Origin: Clostridiales bacterium
GTDB taxonomy: Bacteria; Bacillota; Clostridia; Oscillospirales; Acutalibacteraceae
Length of the DNA: 14,727 nucleotides
Direction: 5' to 3'
NCBI GenBank assembly: GCA_019416395.1
Contig: DXXH01000058.1
Location: 1 to 14,727 of the forward strand
Positions 5,712-13,690 of the stretch are shown here, in pieces (position 1 is the first letter of the stretch; each line of letters opens with the position of its first letter). Made by a program: the position numbers and the translations under genes. The notes beneath the pieces are model-generated. The model made no database searches, was not told the DNA's origin, and saw nothing but the letters and a program-made list of their open reading frames with translations.

Positions 5712-8700
5712 TTATTTATTCAGTGCGTTGACCATAATGGACGCGGCCTCAGCTCTTGTAATCGGATTGGTGGGATTGAAGTTGTTCTTCTCATCACCCT
5801 TGAAAATGCCATCAGCCTTGCAAGCATACACGTTGGCCTTCGCCCAATCAGCAATCTTAGCATCATCAGCAAACAGGTCAGAAGTAGTGCCAGTCAACTT
5901 CAGAGCATTCTTCATGATGGAAGCAGCTTCCTGACGGGTGATATAATCGCCGGGACGGAATTCACCGTTAGAACCGGAGATAATACCATTCTCTGCGCAG
6001 TATGCAATTGCATTCAAAGCATAATCGCTGGAAGAAACATCAGAGAAGGGAGTGGTCTCAGCCTTGGGAGGCTCCTGACCATTGAGCAGCAACTTAGTTA
6101 CCATAGTAGCAAAATCGCGACGAGTGATGTTACCCATGGGCTTGAAGGTACCATCGCCCATACCGGACACGATGCCAGCCTCTACAGCAGCCATCACGTT
6201 CTCATAGTACCAAGCGCCTTCACTTACGTCAGTAAACTGATCAGCAATCTTAGCAGTCAGAGTATAAACATTGGTATTCTTACCGTCTTCAGAAGCAACG
6301 GTAATCTCCAAAGGTTTGGTCAGATCATACAACTCATCAGGATCTTCTGTATCATAACCAGGAATGGTCACAACAGCCATCTCGGAAGCAGTGATCGCCA
6401 GCTTCACCTGGCCCAGGTTAGTGCCGAAGGGCAGGTTCGCAGTGATGTTCTTCCCATTGATAGTAGCGGAAGTATTGTTGGCCTTCAAAGCGGTAATAGC
6501 AGCGCCAGTATTGGCTTCCTGCACAGTGATCTTAGTGACCGTATAATCACGAGGAGTACCTGTCTGAGGAGTTACAGTAAACTTGCTTACTTTAGTATAA
6601 GTAGAACCAGCATCCAGTACCTGCAGCTCATAGTTTCCAGAAACCTTAACAATCTTGAAATCAGGGTTAGACGTGTCGCTAGCAGAATCAGCTGTTACCT
6701 TATTATTAGCCCAAGACTTGTGGCCATTGGAATAGAACTGAACAGCAGATTTACCAGTAGGAGTAACTGTGATGGTAGCACCCTGAGCCAGAGTGTAATC
6801 GAAGTAGAAGGAAGAGCCAGTGGTGTAACCAAAGGGCACAGTCAATTCAATCCCATTGCCAGAAACAATCTTAGCGGAGATCTTGCCGTCCTTAGCAGAG
6901 AGAGCGGTCAAACGATCGCCAGTCTCATCTTTCGGGGTCACGTTGAACTCATACTTAGTGTAGTTGGAAGAATAGTTATTCTCCACATCCTTGAACGTGA
7001 GAGATGCATCGTTAGCGATCACAGTTGCCAAAGTTTCGTCAGCCACGATGTAGAAATCTACAGCTTTAGCAGTATCCTTAGGATCCATAGAAGCGGGAGC
7101 ATCACCGGTTTTGGCATCATAAGCCTTTACCTCAGTAAAAGTTTTACCAGTAGTATTCACCTGATAAAGCTTCGCACCAGTGGACAGGGTAAAATCGGGA
7201 TACAAAGTTCCAGGAGTGGTAGGCAGAGTTACCTTGAACTCGTTGCCAGAAACTGTAACAGAATAGTTCTGGTTAGCGTTGTAGTTCATCAGGTTCTTGT
7301 TGGTAGTTTCTGTGCTGAGAACAAAGTTAGAAATAGTCTTACCAGTTTCAGCAGCCTTGCGCTCGAACTTCACAGTGTAAACCACACTTGTACCATTATC
7401 GGTAGTAAGGGTTACAGAAGAACCGTCCTTGAATGTGGGAGTACCTCTCAAAGCAGCCTTATTCAGGTTGGTCATGGAAGTCTTAGCAAAAGTATAAACA
7501 GTTTTAATATTATCTTCCTTCAGATCTTTATCCAAAGTAGAATGGGGCAGAGTGAAAGTAATAGTGGTGCCGGTAATGGTACCAGTCACTTCCAACTCAT
7601 TCGAAGTACCCTTATACATGGTGATCTTAGCGGAAGTCACCTTGGGTTCGTTGAAAGCAGCAGCAGCCTTAGTAATAGTCAAGGTGTAGAATTTCTGAGT
7701 TTTGCCGTCAGCAGCCACAACCTTCACAGTCAAGGGAGCGGTGTAACCGCTGATGGTGACCTGAGCTTTGCCGGCAGTGCTAAAGTTCACAGGAGACTCG
7801 TTACCAACAGTGATGCTGGGATCAGCGGAACCAGTAGCCTTGGGACCTACAAAGTCCAAAACAATGCTCTTAGTCAGATCAGCATTATAGGGCAGTTCCA
7901 CGTTCAGGTTGCTGCCGTCCACAGTCCCGTCCACAGCGATAACAGGTGAACCAGCGCTGTTATTGCCGGTAGCAGTAAAGCTGGTGATCGTGGTATCGGT
8001 GTTGTCCTTCACGAACTCCAGAATATACTCACGAGAACCGTTGGCGTTCTCCAGAGTCAGAGTCTTAGTGCCGCTGAGAAGAGCAGCAAAATCATACTCT
8101 TCGCCGTTGGTGAGTTCGACATTGGCACCAGATTTATCATACACGGCCTTGGTGTAGTTGGAACCAACCTCATAAGCAACAGCCAGGTTCAGTTTTCTAG
8201 TGTTGGAATCAGCAGCCAAATCAGCGGGAACATTGAACTTGATAGTGCCGGTTTCATAGCCCTTGTCAGAAGTCTGATTATCCTGATCTTCGATTTCAAA
8301 CACACCCTCGTAATCGCCGATCTTAATAGAGGTCAAACCTTCTTCTTCTTCAGCGGTCACAGTATAGGTGATATCGGTCACGTCATTTTCAGGCTGAACA
8401 GTTACAGGCACTTCACCAGCTTTACGCTCGTTAGTACCCACATTGGTGTTCAGAACAACTGTCTGAGTAGCGGAGGAGGTGGTAGCGCCCTCGAAAGTGA
8501 TGGTGGCACTCACGGTGTCACTCAGTTTTTCAGCATAGCCGAAAGGCAGGGTAAACTTGATAGTGCGGGCAGCCTCATTCACAACGCCGGTATAGTCGCC
8601 GATCTTGGCAGACTTCACGGAAACATCGTTGCTGGCGTCTTCCATGGACCAAGTGATTTTATAACGATCACTGGCTTCGCCGTTATTCACTACCCAGAAA

Positions 8701-9026
8701 GTGATGGGAGCACAAGCACCCTTATCATCTTTCCAGACAGTAATACCAGCCAAACCATTGGTCTGAGTAAGGCCATCTTTGTCAATGTAAGAGATGGTCT
8801 CATCACCATTACCAGTCTGGAAAGTAATGGTGGGAAGGGTGCTGGAATAATTGAAAACAATATTCCAACCCCCACTTACTGCGGTCACTTTACCCGTGGC
8901 GGCAACAGGTGTTAAACCTTCCGCCGGGGCGTAAGCAGCCGCAGCACTGAGCGGAATCATTGCGACGACCAGCATGAGCGCCAGAAGCATCGCAAGTGAT
9001 TTCTTCAGAAACTTGCTTTTCTTCAT
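5712..9026 (-). CDS. Secreted SLH-domain surface protein with repeated beta-sandwich-like modules
   Basis: The protein is 1104 residues. The start at 9026 is preceded by AAGAGGG 8 nt upstream and gives a textbook signal peptide (Lys-rich N-terminus, hydrophobic core about 11-27, cleavage near AAA31). The body (about 135-926) has some seven degenerate modules of roughly 85-135 residues. Each begins with an 'IxSxKxxxxxG'-like strand, has a 'lPfG'-type core (for example at 160-163, 730-733 and 865-868) and mostly ends in 'YTVT/YTLT'. Three SLH domains close the protein (about 929-982, 993-1043, 1049-1104) with ITRRDFA, ITRQEAA and ITRAEAA motifs. SLH domains bind pyruvylated secondary wall polymer, so the protein sits on the cell surface, as an S-layer subunit or adhesin-like protein. 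Its base composition is visibly more AT-rich than the flanking genes, which fits optimal-codon bias or separate ancestry. It is monocistronic. Confidence 0.93.
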   Translation of the reverse strand: MKKSKFLKKSLAMLLALMLVVAMIPLSAAAAYAPAEGLTPVAATGKVTAVSGGWNIVFNYSSTLPTITFQTGNGDETISYIDKDGLTQTNGLAGITVWKDDKGACAPITFWVVNNGEASDRYKITWSMEDASNDVSVKSAKIGDYTGVVNEAARTIKFTLPFGYAEKLSDTVSATITFEGATTSSATQTVVLNTNVGTNERKAGEVPVTVQPENDVTDITYTVTAEEEEGLTSIKIGDYEGVFEIEDQDNQTSDKGYETGTIKFNVPADLAADSNTRKLNLAVAYEVGSNYTKAVYDKSGANVELTNGEEYDFAALLSGTKTLTLENANGSREYILEFVKDNTDTTITSFTATGNNSAGSPVIAVDGTVDGSNLNVELPYNADLTKSIVLDFVGPKATGSADPSITVGNESPVNFSTAGKAQVTISGYTAPLTVKVVAADGKTQKFYTLTITKAAAAFNEPKVTSAKITMYKGTSNELEVTGTITGTTITFTLPHSTLDKDLKEDNIKTVYTFAKTSMTNLNKAALRGTPTFKDGSSVTLTTDNGTSVVYTVKFERKAAETGKTISNFVLSTETTNKNLMNYNANQNYSVTVSGNEFKVTLPTTPGTLYPDFTLSTGAKLYQVNTTGKTFTEVKAYDAKTGDAPASMDPKDTAKAVDFYIVADETLATVIANDASLTFKDVENNYSSNYTKYEFNVTPKDETGDRLTALSAKDGKISAKIVSGNGIELTVPFGYTTGSSFYFDYTLAQGATITVTPTGKSAVQFYSNGHKSWANNKVTADSASDTSNPDFKIVKVSGNYELQVLDAGSTYTKVSKFTVTPQTGTPRDYTVTKITVQEANTGAAITALKANNTSATINGKNITANLPFGTNLGQVKLAITASEMAVVTIPGYDTEDPDELYDLTKPLEITVASEDGKNTNVYTLTAKIADQFTDVSEGAWYYENVMAAVEAGIVSGMGDGTFKPMGNITRRDFATMVTKLLLNGQEPPKAETTPFSDVSSSDYALNAIAYCAENGIISGSNGEFRPGDYITRQEAASIMKNALKLTGTTSDLFADDAKIADWAKANVYACKADGIFKGDEKNNFNPTNPITRAEAASIMVNALNK

Positions 9027-9091
9027 AATTTCAACCCTCTTAAATTTTAGATTCTCACAGGGCTTTTTCCCCATGAGTTGAAGATATCTAT

Positions 9092-9120
9092 ATAATAATC
9101 TTTGTCCCAGAAAAATGCAA
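9092..9120 (-). promoter_or_regulatory. Promoter of the SLH protein gene
   Basis: On the minus strand TTGCAT (9115-9120) lies 17 bp upstream of TATTAT (9092-9097, 5/6 to consensus). The predicted leader is about 60 nt and ends in the AAGAGGG ribosome site before the ATG at 9026. The -10 is good and the -35 only partial. Confidence 0.6.
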
Positions 9121-9334
9121 GCCCTTTTTTCAAGTTTTTCCGTAAATCTCCACATCTTTGTGGAAAATGTAAAATTGCCGAAAAGTGGCGGTTTTAAGCC
9201 ATTTTTGCCACTTTTTACTTGTAATCTTTTGTTACGAATTGGAGAAATACCCATATTTTCCCTCTACAATGTGGCTGATTTTTGGAAATAATGCCCATTT
9301 GCCTTAAAATAGCGCTCCCTCTTTGTGCGTTACG
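9121..9334. other. AT-rich intergenic region upstream of the SLH promoter
   Basis: I see no convincing gene here. The stretch contains a 9-bp inverted repeat, AAAAGTGGC (9181-9189) / GCCACTTTT (9207-9215), with a 17-nt spacer and T-rich flanks on both strands. It also contains a smaller CCACA-TCTT-TGTGG hairpin about 30 bp away. The first could be a bidirectional terminator or a regulator site for the SLH gene. Confidence 0.5.
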
Positions 9335-9466
9335 CTAGGCTTCTTCCTGTATTTTTAGAAAAACTTGGACGACTTGTCTAAGTTCCCGGTCCGCTTTTGG
9401 GTTTCTTTTTTCCACATCTAAATCGAAATGACCGCTTTTTGCCTTCTTTGCCCTTTTTTTGGGCAT
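9335..9466 (-). CDS. Possible 43-residue basic small protein
   Basis: The ATG at 9466 opens a 43-residue frame rich in Lys, Arg, Asp and Glu, with a basic N-terminus and an amphipathic-looking C-terminal half ending FLKIQEEA. Composition is protein-like, but AGAAAGG abuts the ATG too closely for a normal ribosome site and no promoter is clear. It lies after the terminator at 9521-9557, so it would need its own transcript. Rare codons (AGA, CTA, ATA, AGG) are frequent compared with neighbours. I do not recognise a family. It may be noise. Confidence 0.2.
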   Translation of the reverse strand: MPKKRAKKAKSGHFDLDVEKRNPKADRELRQVVQVFLKIQEEA

Positions 9467-9520
9467 CCTTTCTGTAAAGCTAAATAGCCTTACACATTTC
9501 CGGCTTGTCCCTTTCCCTCT

Positions 9521-9557
9521 GAAAAAAAAGCCCCGGGATCTTTTCCCAGAGCTTTTC
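9521..9557 (-). terminator. Intrinsic terminator of the rpe / MecA-like unit
   Basis: On the minus strand AAAAGCTCTGGGA pairs with TCCCGGGGCTTTT around an AAAG loop, giving 13 bp with two G-T pairs, and runs into eight T residues. It begins within a few nt of the MecA-like stop codon at 9562-9564. Confidence 0.88.
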
Positions 9558-9561
9558 CGGG

Positions 9562-9870
9562 TCATCTGCCCCATAAAGCACCGCCTAATTCTTCCACCGC
9601 GTTGGTGGATAAGCACCGGCCGTGTTCTTCATAGTAGGCGTATAACACAGGGCTGGCCCCCAGGTACGTTCCATAGACTCCCGCGGTTCGCCGTACCCCG
9701 GGCCGCTGCCTCAGCCTGGCCCTGATCTTTAAATAGTACGCCCCACGGTAAACGCACAGGCTCGATCCCAATCCCGGAAAGTCTCCATACAACGCCGCTG
9801 CGGCGCCGCACAGGGGACCTGCTCCCGCAAATCGGAAAACAAGGGGCTGCGCCGGCCGTTTCAATCGCAA
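9562..9870 (-). CDS. Stand-alone MecA C-terminal-domain-like protein
   Basis: The protein has about 102 residues. The pattern VFRF ... LYGDFPGLGSSLCVYRGAYYLKI ... YYEEHGRCLSTNAVEELG resembles the C-terminal half of MecA adaptor proteins. In MecA this half binds the ClpC chaperone and ends in an 'EHG/EYG ... A(V/L)E(Q/K)L' segment. The usual N-terminal substrate-binding half (about 100 residues) is missing, and an in-frame TGA lies at 9886-9888. No ATG is available. The TTG at 9870 has GAGG 7 nt upstream and is preferred over the GTG at 9879, whose ribosome site would overlap the codon. It lies about 80 nt after rpe and before a strong terminator, so it is probably cotranscribed with rpe. It could be a degenerate remnant or a functional ClpC-docking mini-adaptor. 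The similarity is recognised from pattern only. Confidence 0.6.
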   Translation of the reverse strand: MRLKRPAQPLVFRFAGAGPLCGAAAALYGDFPGLGSSLCVYRGAYYLKIRARLRQRPGVRRTAGVYGTYLGASPVLYAYYEEHGRCLSTNAVEELGGALWGR

Positions 9871-9947
9871 AAGCAGCACCTCGCTTCAATGGTTTTATCC
9901 CATTCTATGGCGATGGCTTGCTTCTGGTGTTTCCCGCCAAAAGGTTC

Positions 9948-10583
9948 TTACACGCTGTCCCCTATGAGCATCACCATGGCTTCCGCCGGACGCTCCGCTT
10001 TGAACACCGCTGTTCCGGCCACCAGCACATCGGCGCCCGCGTCCCGGCACTGTGCCGATGTTTGGAAATTCACGCCGCCGTCCACTTCCACCAGGATATT
10101 GGGGAAGCGCCGCTTCAACTCCCGGATCTTTTCCAATGGCCCCGCTTGCAGAGTCTGTCCGCCAAATCCCGGTTCCACCGTCATCACCGTCACGCTGTGC
10201 AGCCGGTTCCCGTAAGGGTAAAGCTCTTCCACCGGCGTGCCGGGACGCAGAGCGATCCCCGGCTTGGCGCCGCTTTCCTCGATGGCTGTCAGCACCTTCT
10301 CCGGATCGTCTCCGCTTTCTATATGAAAGGTGATCCAGTCCGCTCCCGCTTTCCGGAATACCTTTATATAAGAGAGCGGATGGAGCAGCATGAGATGCAC
10401 GTCGAAAATCTGGTTGGTCTTCCCCCGCAGCGCTTCCACGATCTGGGGACCCATGCTCAGATTGGGTACAAAAATGCCGTCCATGATGTCAATATGCAGG
10501 ATTTCCGCGTCTTTGACTCTTTCCACTTCCGCCCCTAACGCGGAAAAATCCGCCGCCAGGAGCGAGGGCGCGATATAGGCCAT
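9948..10583 (-). CDS. rpe: Ribulose-phosphate 3-epimerase
   Basis: The protein is 211 residues, slightly shorter than the usual 215-225. It interconverts D-ribulose 5-phosphate and D-xylulose 5-phosphate in the pentose phosphate pathway as a cytosolic TIM barrel. Visible motifs are IAPSLLAADF (4-13), HIDIMDG with metal ligand His30 and catalytic Asp32, DVHLM with His63, TVEPGFGGQ (135-143), and EVDGGV with Asp168. The ATG at 10583 has AAGGAAGGGA about 6 nt upstream; the frame extends to 10658, but that would run into the promoter. It probably forms a unit with the downstream MecA-like gene. Confidence 0.96.
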   Translation of the reverse strand: MAYIAPSLLAADFSALGAEVERVKDAEILHIDIMDGIFVPNLSMGPQIVEALRGKTNQIFDVHLMLLHPLSYIKVFRKAGADWITFHIESGDDPEKVLTAIEESGAKPGIALRPGTPVEELYPYGNRLHSVTVMTVEPGFGGQTLQAGPLEKIRELKRRFPNILVEVDGGVNFQTSAQCRDAGADVLVAGTAVFKAERPAEAMVMLIGDSV

Positions 10584-10619
10584 TGCGATCCCTTCCTTTC
10601 TGGAACTATATTCCTGTTT

Positions 10620-10648
10620 ATTGTACACGATTTTTCCAGGTTTTTCAA
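10620..10648 (-). promoter_or_regulatory. Promoter of rpe
   Basis: On the minus strand TTGAAA (10643-10648, 5/6) lies exactly 17 bp from TACAAT (10620-10625, 5/6). The leader is about 30 nt. It lies downstream of the transporter terminator at 10691-10715, so rpe is transcribed independently. Confidence 0.8.
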
Positions 10649-10690
10649 CGGGAAACAAGTTTTCCAGAAGACCTTTCCCCTTTTCCCGGG

Positions 10691-10715
10691 AAAAGAAAAA
10701 AGCCCCTAGGGGCTT
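10691..10715 (-). terminator. Intrinsic terminator of the AEC transporter unit
   Basis: The perfect palindrome AAGCCCCTAGGGGCTT (10700-10715) is followed on the minus strand by TTTTTCTTTT. It closes the transcript that begins at about 12118. Confidence 0.88.
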
Positions 10716-10734
10716 CCTTGAAGATCTTTGAAAC

Positions 10735-10756
10735 CGGGGAAGGAATTTCTTCCCCG
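10735..10756 (-). other. Hairpin between the transporter stop and its terminator
   Basis: CGGGGAAG and CTTCCCCG form a perfect 8-bp stem around a 6-nt loop, 17 nt after the transporter stop codon. No U-tract follows. It may block 3' exonucleases. Confidence 0.45.
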
Positions 10757-10772
10757 CTCTTGTGGGAGAGCA

Positions 10773-11702
10773 TTAGAGCATCTGGCAAACAGCCTGGCTC
10801 AAAATGGTCAGCAGCGGTATGGTGATCACGGAAAGCACCGTGCTCACCGCCACGGTTTTGGACGCCAACGGGGAATCGCAGTTGTACTGCACGGCAAACA
10901 ACACCGTATTGGCCGCCACCGGACAGCTGGCCTGGATCATGCTGGTGATAAACAGGTTGGGCTCCGGGCGGATCACCACCAGGCACAGCAAAAACACCAG
11001 CGGCGCTGCCACCAGCCGCAAAAACGCCGACTTGTACACCGCCGGGTCGGACACAAAGGAGTGCAAATCCACTTTGGCCACATAGCTGCCGATAATCACC
11101 ATGGCCAGGGGCGTGTTCAGCCCCGCCAAGAACCCTACCGGCTCGGAGATCACCGTGGGCAAGTGCAGATCCAGGAAATAGATGGGCAAGCCGAAGATCA
11201 GCCCGATGATCCCCGGATTGAGGAGCAGCACTTTCCAGCTCATCTTCTGGCCGCCGCTCATCATGCGGAACCCGTAGGTCCAGCAGAACAGGTTGAATAC
11301 CACAATAAAGAAGGAACCGTACATCACGCCTTTGCTGCCCACGATCCCTTCCACCAGGGGAAGCCCCATAAAGCCCGAGTTGCTGAACGCCGCCGCGAAA
11401 CGCAGAACTTTTTTCCGGCCGTCAGGCTCTTTCCGGAAAAAGAACAGGCTCAGGCCAATACTTACCACAAGGGCCAGAGCGGACGTGATCACCGACAACA
11501 GCAGTTCCCATGCCGAAAGGGTGTCTTCCGAGGTGAGAAACGAATTGACGATCAAACAGGGTGTGACGATTTGCAGCAGCAGGGTATTGATCTCCGAAGT
11601 GCCCCGGTCCGTGAGCATTCCCTTTTTTGTGACCGCGTATCCCACCAGGATCAAAACCAGTATGACCCCAACCTTACTGACAATGGTAAGCAGCGCTTCC
11701 AT
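10773..11702 (-). CDS. AEC (auxin efflux carrier) family transporter
   Basis: The protein is 309 residues, highly hydrophobic with about ten predicted membrane segments, as usual for the AEC/PF03547 family. Typical family landmarks are the PCLIVNSF segment after the first helices, FSNSGFMGLP (106-115), LNPGIIG (161-167) and the C-terminal CPVAANTVLFA (260-270). Bacterial members export or import small organic acids such as malate and lactate, or other metabolites; the substrate is not predictable here. The ATG is at 11702 with GAGG about 11 nt upstream. It follows the 99-residue membrane protein after an 80-nt gap that contains no obvious promoter, so the two probably share a transcript. Terminators close the unit at 10691-10756. 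Confidence 0.93.
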   Translation of the reverse strand: MEALLTIVSKVGVILVLILVGYAVTKKGMLTDRGTSEINTLLLQIVTPCLIVNSFLTSEDTLSAWELLLSVITSALALVVSIGLSLFFFRKEPDGRKKVLRFAAAFSNSGFMGLPLVEGIVGSKGVMYGSFFIVVFNLFCWTYGFRMMSGGQKMSWKVLLLNPGIIGLIFGLPIYFLDLHLPTVISEPVGFLAGLNTPLAMVIIGSYVAKVDLHSFVSDPAVYKSAFLRLVAAPLVFLLCLVVIRPEPNLFITSMIQASCPVAANTVLFAVQYNCDSPLASKTVAVSTVLSVITIPLLTILSQAVCQML

Positions 11703-11726
11703 ATTGTATGATGCCTCTTTCCCCTC

Positions 11727-11744
11727 CCGGCGTTGCCGGTTTTT
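11727..11744. other. Short hairpin between the two membrane-protein genes
   Basis: CCGGC-GTT-GCCGG is followed on the plus strand by TTTTTCTC and lies about 25 nt upstream of the transporter start on the minus strand. In the minus-strand mRNA it sits just before the ribosome site, where it could lower transporter translation relative to the first gene. Confidence 0.35.
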
Positions 11745-11782
11745 CTCAACTACCCACAGCTTTTCTCAAGCTTCTCCGTTTG

Positions 11783-12082
11783 TCAGGCTTTTCCGCCGTC
11801 CCCCGGCGGGTTCTTGGAGCCGGCGTCCTTTCCCTTTTTCCGGTACTCTTTGGCAAACACGATCACCAACACCACCAGCACCGCTGCGGTCAGGCACTTG
11901 AACACGATCCCCCATACCCCGGCGAACAAGTCCAAGTCCGGCGTCAGGCCATTGGCGATCCACCAGCCACCCAGCACCAAAAAATAGGCGCCGGCCACAT
12001 AGAAGATCTTGTTTTCCTTGGACAGGGAAAACAGCAAGACCAGGCCGGCGATCGCCATCACTCCACCGTACAAAAAATCCAC
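11783..12082 (-). CDS. Hypothetical small membrane protein, three membrane segments
   Basis: The protein is 99 residues with hydrophobic segments at about 4-21, 27-45 and 53-77 and a charged C-terminal tail (KEYRKKGKD...) likely facing the cytoplasm. It starts with GTG, preceded by AAAGGAG 8 nt upstream and a strong promoter about 40 nt further up, so the start is well supported. I do not recognise a family. Its position immediately before the AEC transporter, probably on the same transcript, suggests an accessory or unrelated membrane role; no function can be assigned. Confidence 0.8.
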   Translation of the reverse strand: MDFLYGGVMAIAGLVLLFSLSKENKIFYVAGAYFLVLGGWWIANGLTPDLDLFAGVWGIVFKCLTAAVLVVLVIVFAKEYRKKGKDAGSKNPPGDGGKA

Positions 12083-12124
12083 GGGCCACTCTCCTTTCTC
12101 CGCCTGGACGGAATCTTTCGTTCC

Positions 12125-12153
12125 ATTATAGCGAATCCCAGCGTAAATTACAA
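12125..12153 (-). promoter_or_regulatory. Promoter of the membrane protein / AEC transporter unit
   Basis: On the minus strand a perfect TATAAT (12125-12130) lies 17 bp downstream of TTGTAA (12148-12153, 4/6). Transcription would start near 12118, giving a leader of about 36 nt that includes the AAAGGAG site. Confidence 0.82.
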
Positions 12154-12206
12154 GAGTTTTACGCCTCTCCCCCCATTCCTACCCATTCCACACAAAAGAA
12201 CCGCAC

Positions 12207-12233
12207 AAAAAAAGGAAGGGCCTAAGCCCTTCC
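12207..12233 (-). terminator. Intrinsic terminator of the 3D-domain protein gene
   Basis: GGAAGGGC-CTAA-GCCCTTCC forms a perfect 8-bp stem (12214-12233). On the minus strand it is followed by seven T residues. The plus strand also has T-runs just beyond it, so it could work in both directions. Confidence 0.92.
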
Positions 12234-12249
12234 CTGTTTTTTGCTTTTT

Positions 12250-13674
12250 TTAAGAGAGGATATACACGTTCATGGTCCTGCGGCCGATGATGCTGCATTC
12301 CTCAACGGTGTTGTAGCACAGGTCCGCGATAATGTCCCCGGCCATGCACGCCCCGCCGGTATCCCCGGCCACGCCGTATCCGTAAACCACGCTTCCGTCA
12401 GGAGAGGTGATGTACAGCTTGGTTCCATAGGGAATGATGTTGGGGTCTACCGCCACCACGCCGTACACTGCATCCCAGCCCAGAGAGGTGGTGCCTCCCG
12501 GTACAGAATAGGCGGTGCAGGTGCCGGTCAGCACAGAGCTGTAAGAAACGGTGTTCCCGTACATGTCCACAAAGGTCCCGGCGGAATTCCCGGTGCCGTT
12601 GCCCCCGCTCACGTCCACGCTGGGGGTGGATTCCTGCTTCACCGCGGTGCCCCGGAGAATCACTTCATTCACCGGCTCCACCGTCACTTTTTCGGAAGCC
12701 TTTTCCCGGCTTTCCTCTTTGCCTTCCACGTAGGTCACCTTGTAGGTGATCTCCTTCTCACCGGCTACCCCGGCGGTTTCCACCTGGGTCTCGCCTTCAT
12801 AAAGGGAATCGGTGTCCTTGTACTCCGTCTCGTAGGGGACTTCTTCCGTCTCCACCGCTTCCTTGATCTCTACACGCTGTACGGTGATCTTGGTCCCGTC
12901 CTGGATCTTGGCGGTCCGCTCCGGTTCCACCCGGTCGTCCTCGCCCAGCTTCACGCCGCATTTCTCCAGCGCCGCTTCCACTGTCTGGGCGGAAGTCTCA
13001 TACTCCTTGGTCTTGCCATCGGCGGTGATCTGGATCTTCATCATCCGGGTCACCCGAATGTGCATCTTGTCAAACAAGGGCTTGTCCAGCTCATAGTTCA
13101 GGGAATCCTCTTCCCCAACAGTGACTTTGGCCTTCTCCAAGGCGTCCGCCACAGTGCCGCCGGTGCAGGTCACCGTCTTGGTCTTCCCGTCGGCAATGAC
13201 CACCACCTGGCAGGAACGGCTGATCTCTACCCAGGTGTCGTTGTCGATCACGGTGTCCCGGCTGGGACTCACTTCGTCGTCCTCTTTCAGCACAATGCTG
13301 TTTTCCAGCAGCGCCTGCTCCACGGTGTCACCCTGGTAAGCCACCAGGCCGCTTTTTGTCTGGCCTGCTTCCTCAACCGTCAGGTTGACGCCCCGGCGGA
13401 CCACCACGGTGGTGGTGTTCTCCACCCGCTCCGCCACGTCCAGCGGGCCCAGGGGCTTCAGGCCCATGTCTTCGGCCTGGGCCAGGATCTGGTCCAAATC
13501 CGTGCTGTTCATATTAAAGGTATAGGATTCGTCCCCGTCGATCACGTTGGCGGAAACTGTGTTAGCCATCACTGTGGCAAACGAACATACACTGAGCGCC
13601 AGGACAAGGATCAGCGCTGCCACTCCCCGGATCACGAAAAGCTTGGGCGCCTTCTTCATATGTCTGCCGTGCAT
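12250..13674 (-). CDS. YabE-like G5 / 3D-domain cell wall protein (probable lytic enzyme)
   Basis: The protein is 474 residues. An N-terminal signal or anchor segment (about 11-36) precedes three DUF348 repeats (about 96-140, 155-200, 212-256), a G5 domain (about 266-343) and a C-terminal 3D domain (about 384-472). The three aspartates that name the 3D domain appear as Asp410 (VAVDP), Asp438 (GDTGG) and Asp451 (ADLC). This matches YabE/Rpf2-like proteins, whose 3D domain is a double-psi barrel related to lytic transglycosylases, so a role in peptidoglycan cleavage outside the membrane is expected. The ATG at 13674 has AAAGGAG 8 nt upstream; the ATG at 13659 is a weaker alternative. It is monocistronic, with a consensus promoter and strong terminator. 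No spore or resuscitation function can be claimed from the sequence alone. Confidence 0.94.
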   Translation of the reverse strand: MHGRHMKKAPKLFVIRGVAALILVLALSVCSFATVMANTVSANVIDGDESYTFNMNSTDLDQILAQAEDMGLKPLGPLDVAERVENTTTVVVRRGVNLTVEEAGQTKSGLVAYQGDTVEQALLENSIVLKEDDEVSPSRDTVIDNDTWVEISRSCQVVVIADGKTKTVTCTGGTVADALEKAKVTVGEEDSLNYELDKPLFDKMHIRVTRMMKIQITADGKTKEYETSAQTVEAALEKCGVKLGEDDRVEPERTAKIQDGTKITVQRVEIKEAVETEEVPYETEYKDTDSLYEGETQVETAGVAGEKEITYKVTYVEGKEESREKASEKVTVEPVNEVILRGTAVKQESTPSVDVSGGNGTGNSAGTFVDMYGNTVSYSSVLTGTCTAYSVPGGTTSLGWDAVYGVVAVDPNIIPYGTKLYITSPDGSVVYGYGVAGDTGGACMAGDIIADLCYNTVEECSIIGRRTMNVYILS

Positions 13675-13690
13675 ATCGATGCTCCTTTCG

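Noticed and set aside
5616..7949. 777-codon open frame on the plus strand antisense to the SLH gene
   Set aside because: It mirrors the codon usage of the real SLH gene, has an Ile/Ser/His-rich protein with no domain logic, no ribosome site, and starts inside the terminator region.
9027..9254. Extended start of the SLH protein at 9254
   Set aside because: A perfect signal peptide with a good ribosome site starts at 9026, and the extension covers the promoter.
10728..11711. 327-codon plus-strand frame opposite the AEC transporter
   Set aside because: His/Gln/Arg-rich composition is typical of the antisense of a hydrophobic membrane protein gene. The minus-strand transporter is clearly real.
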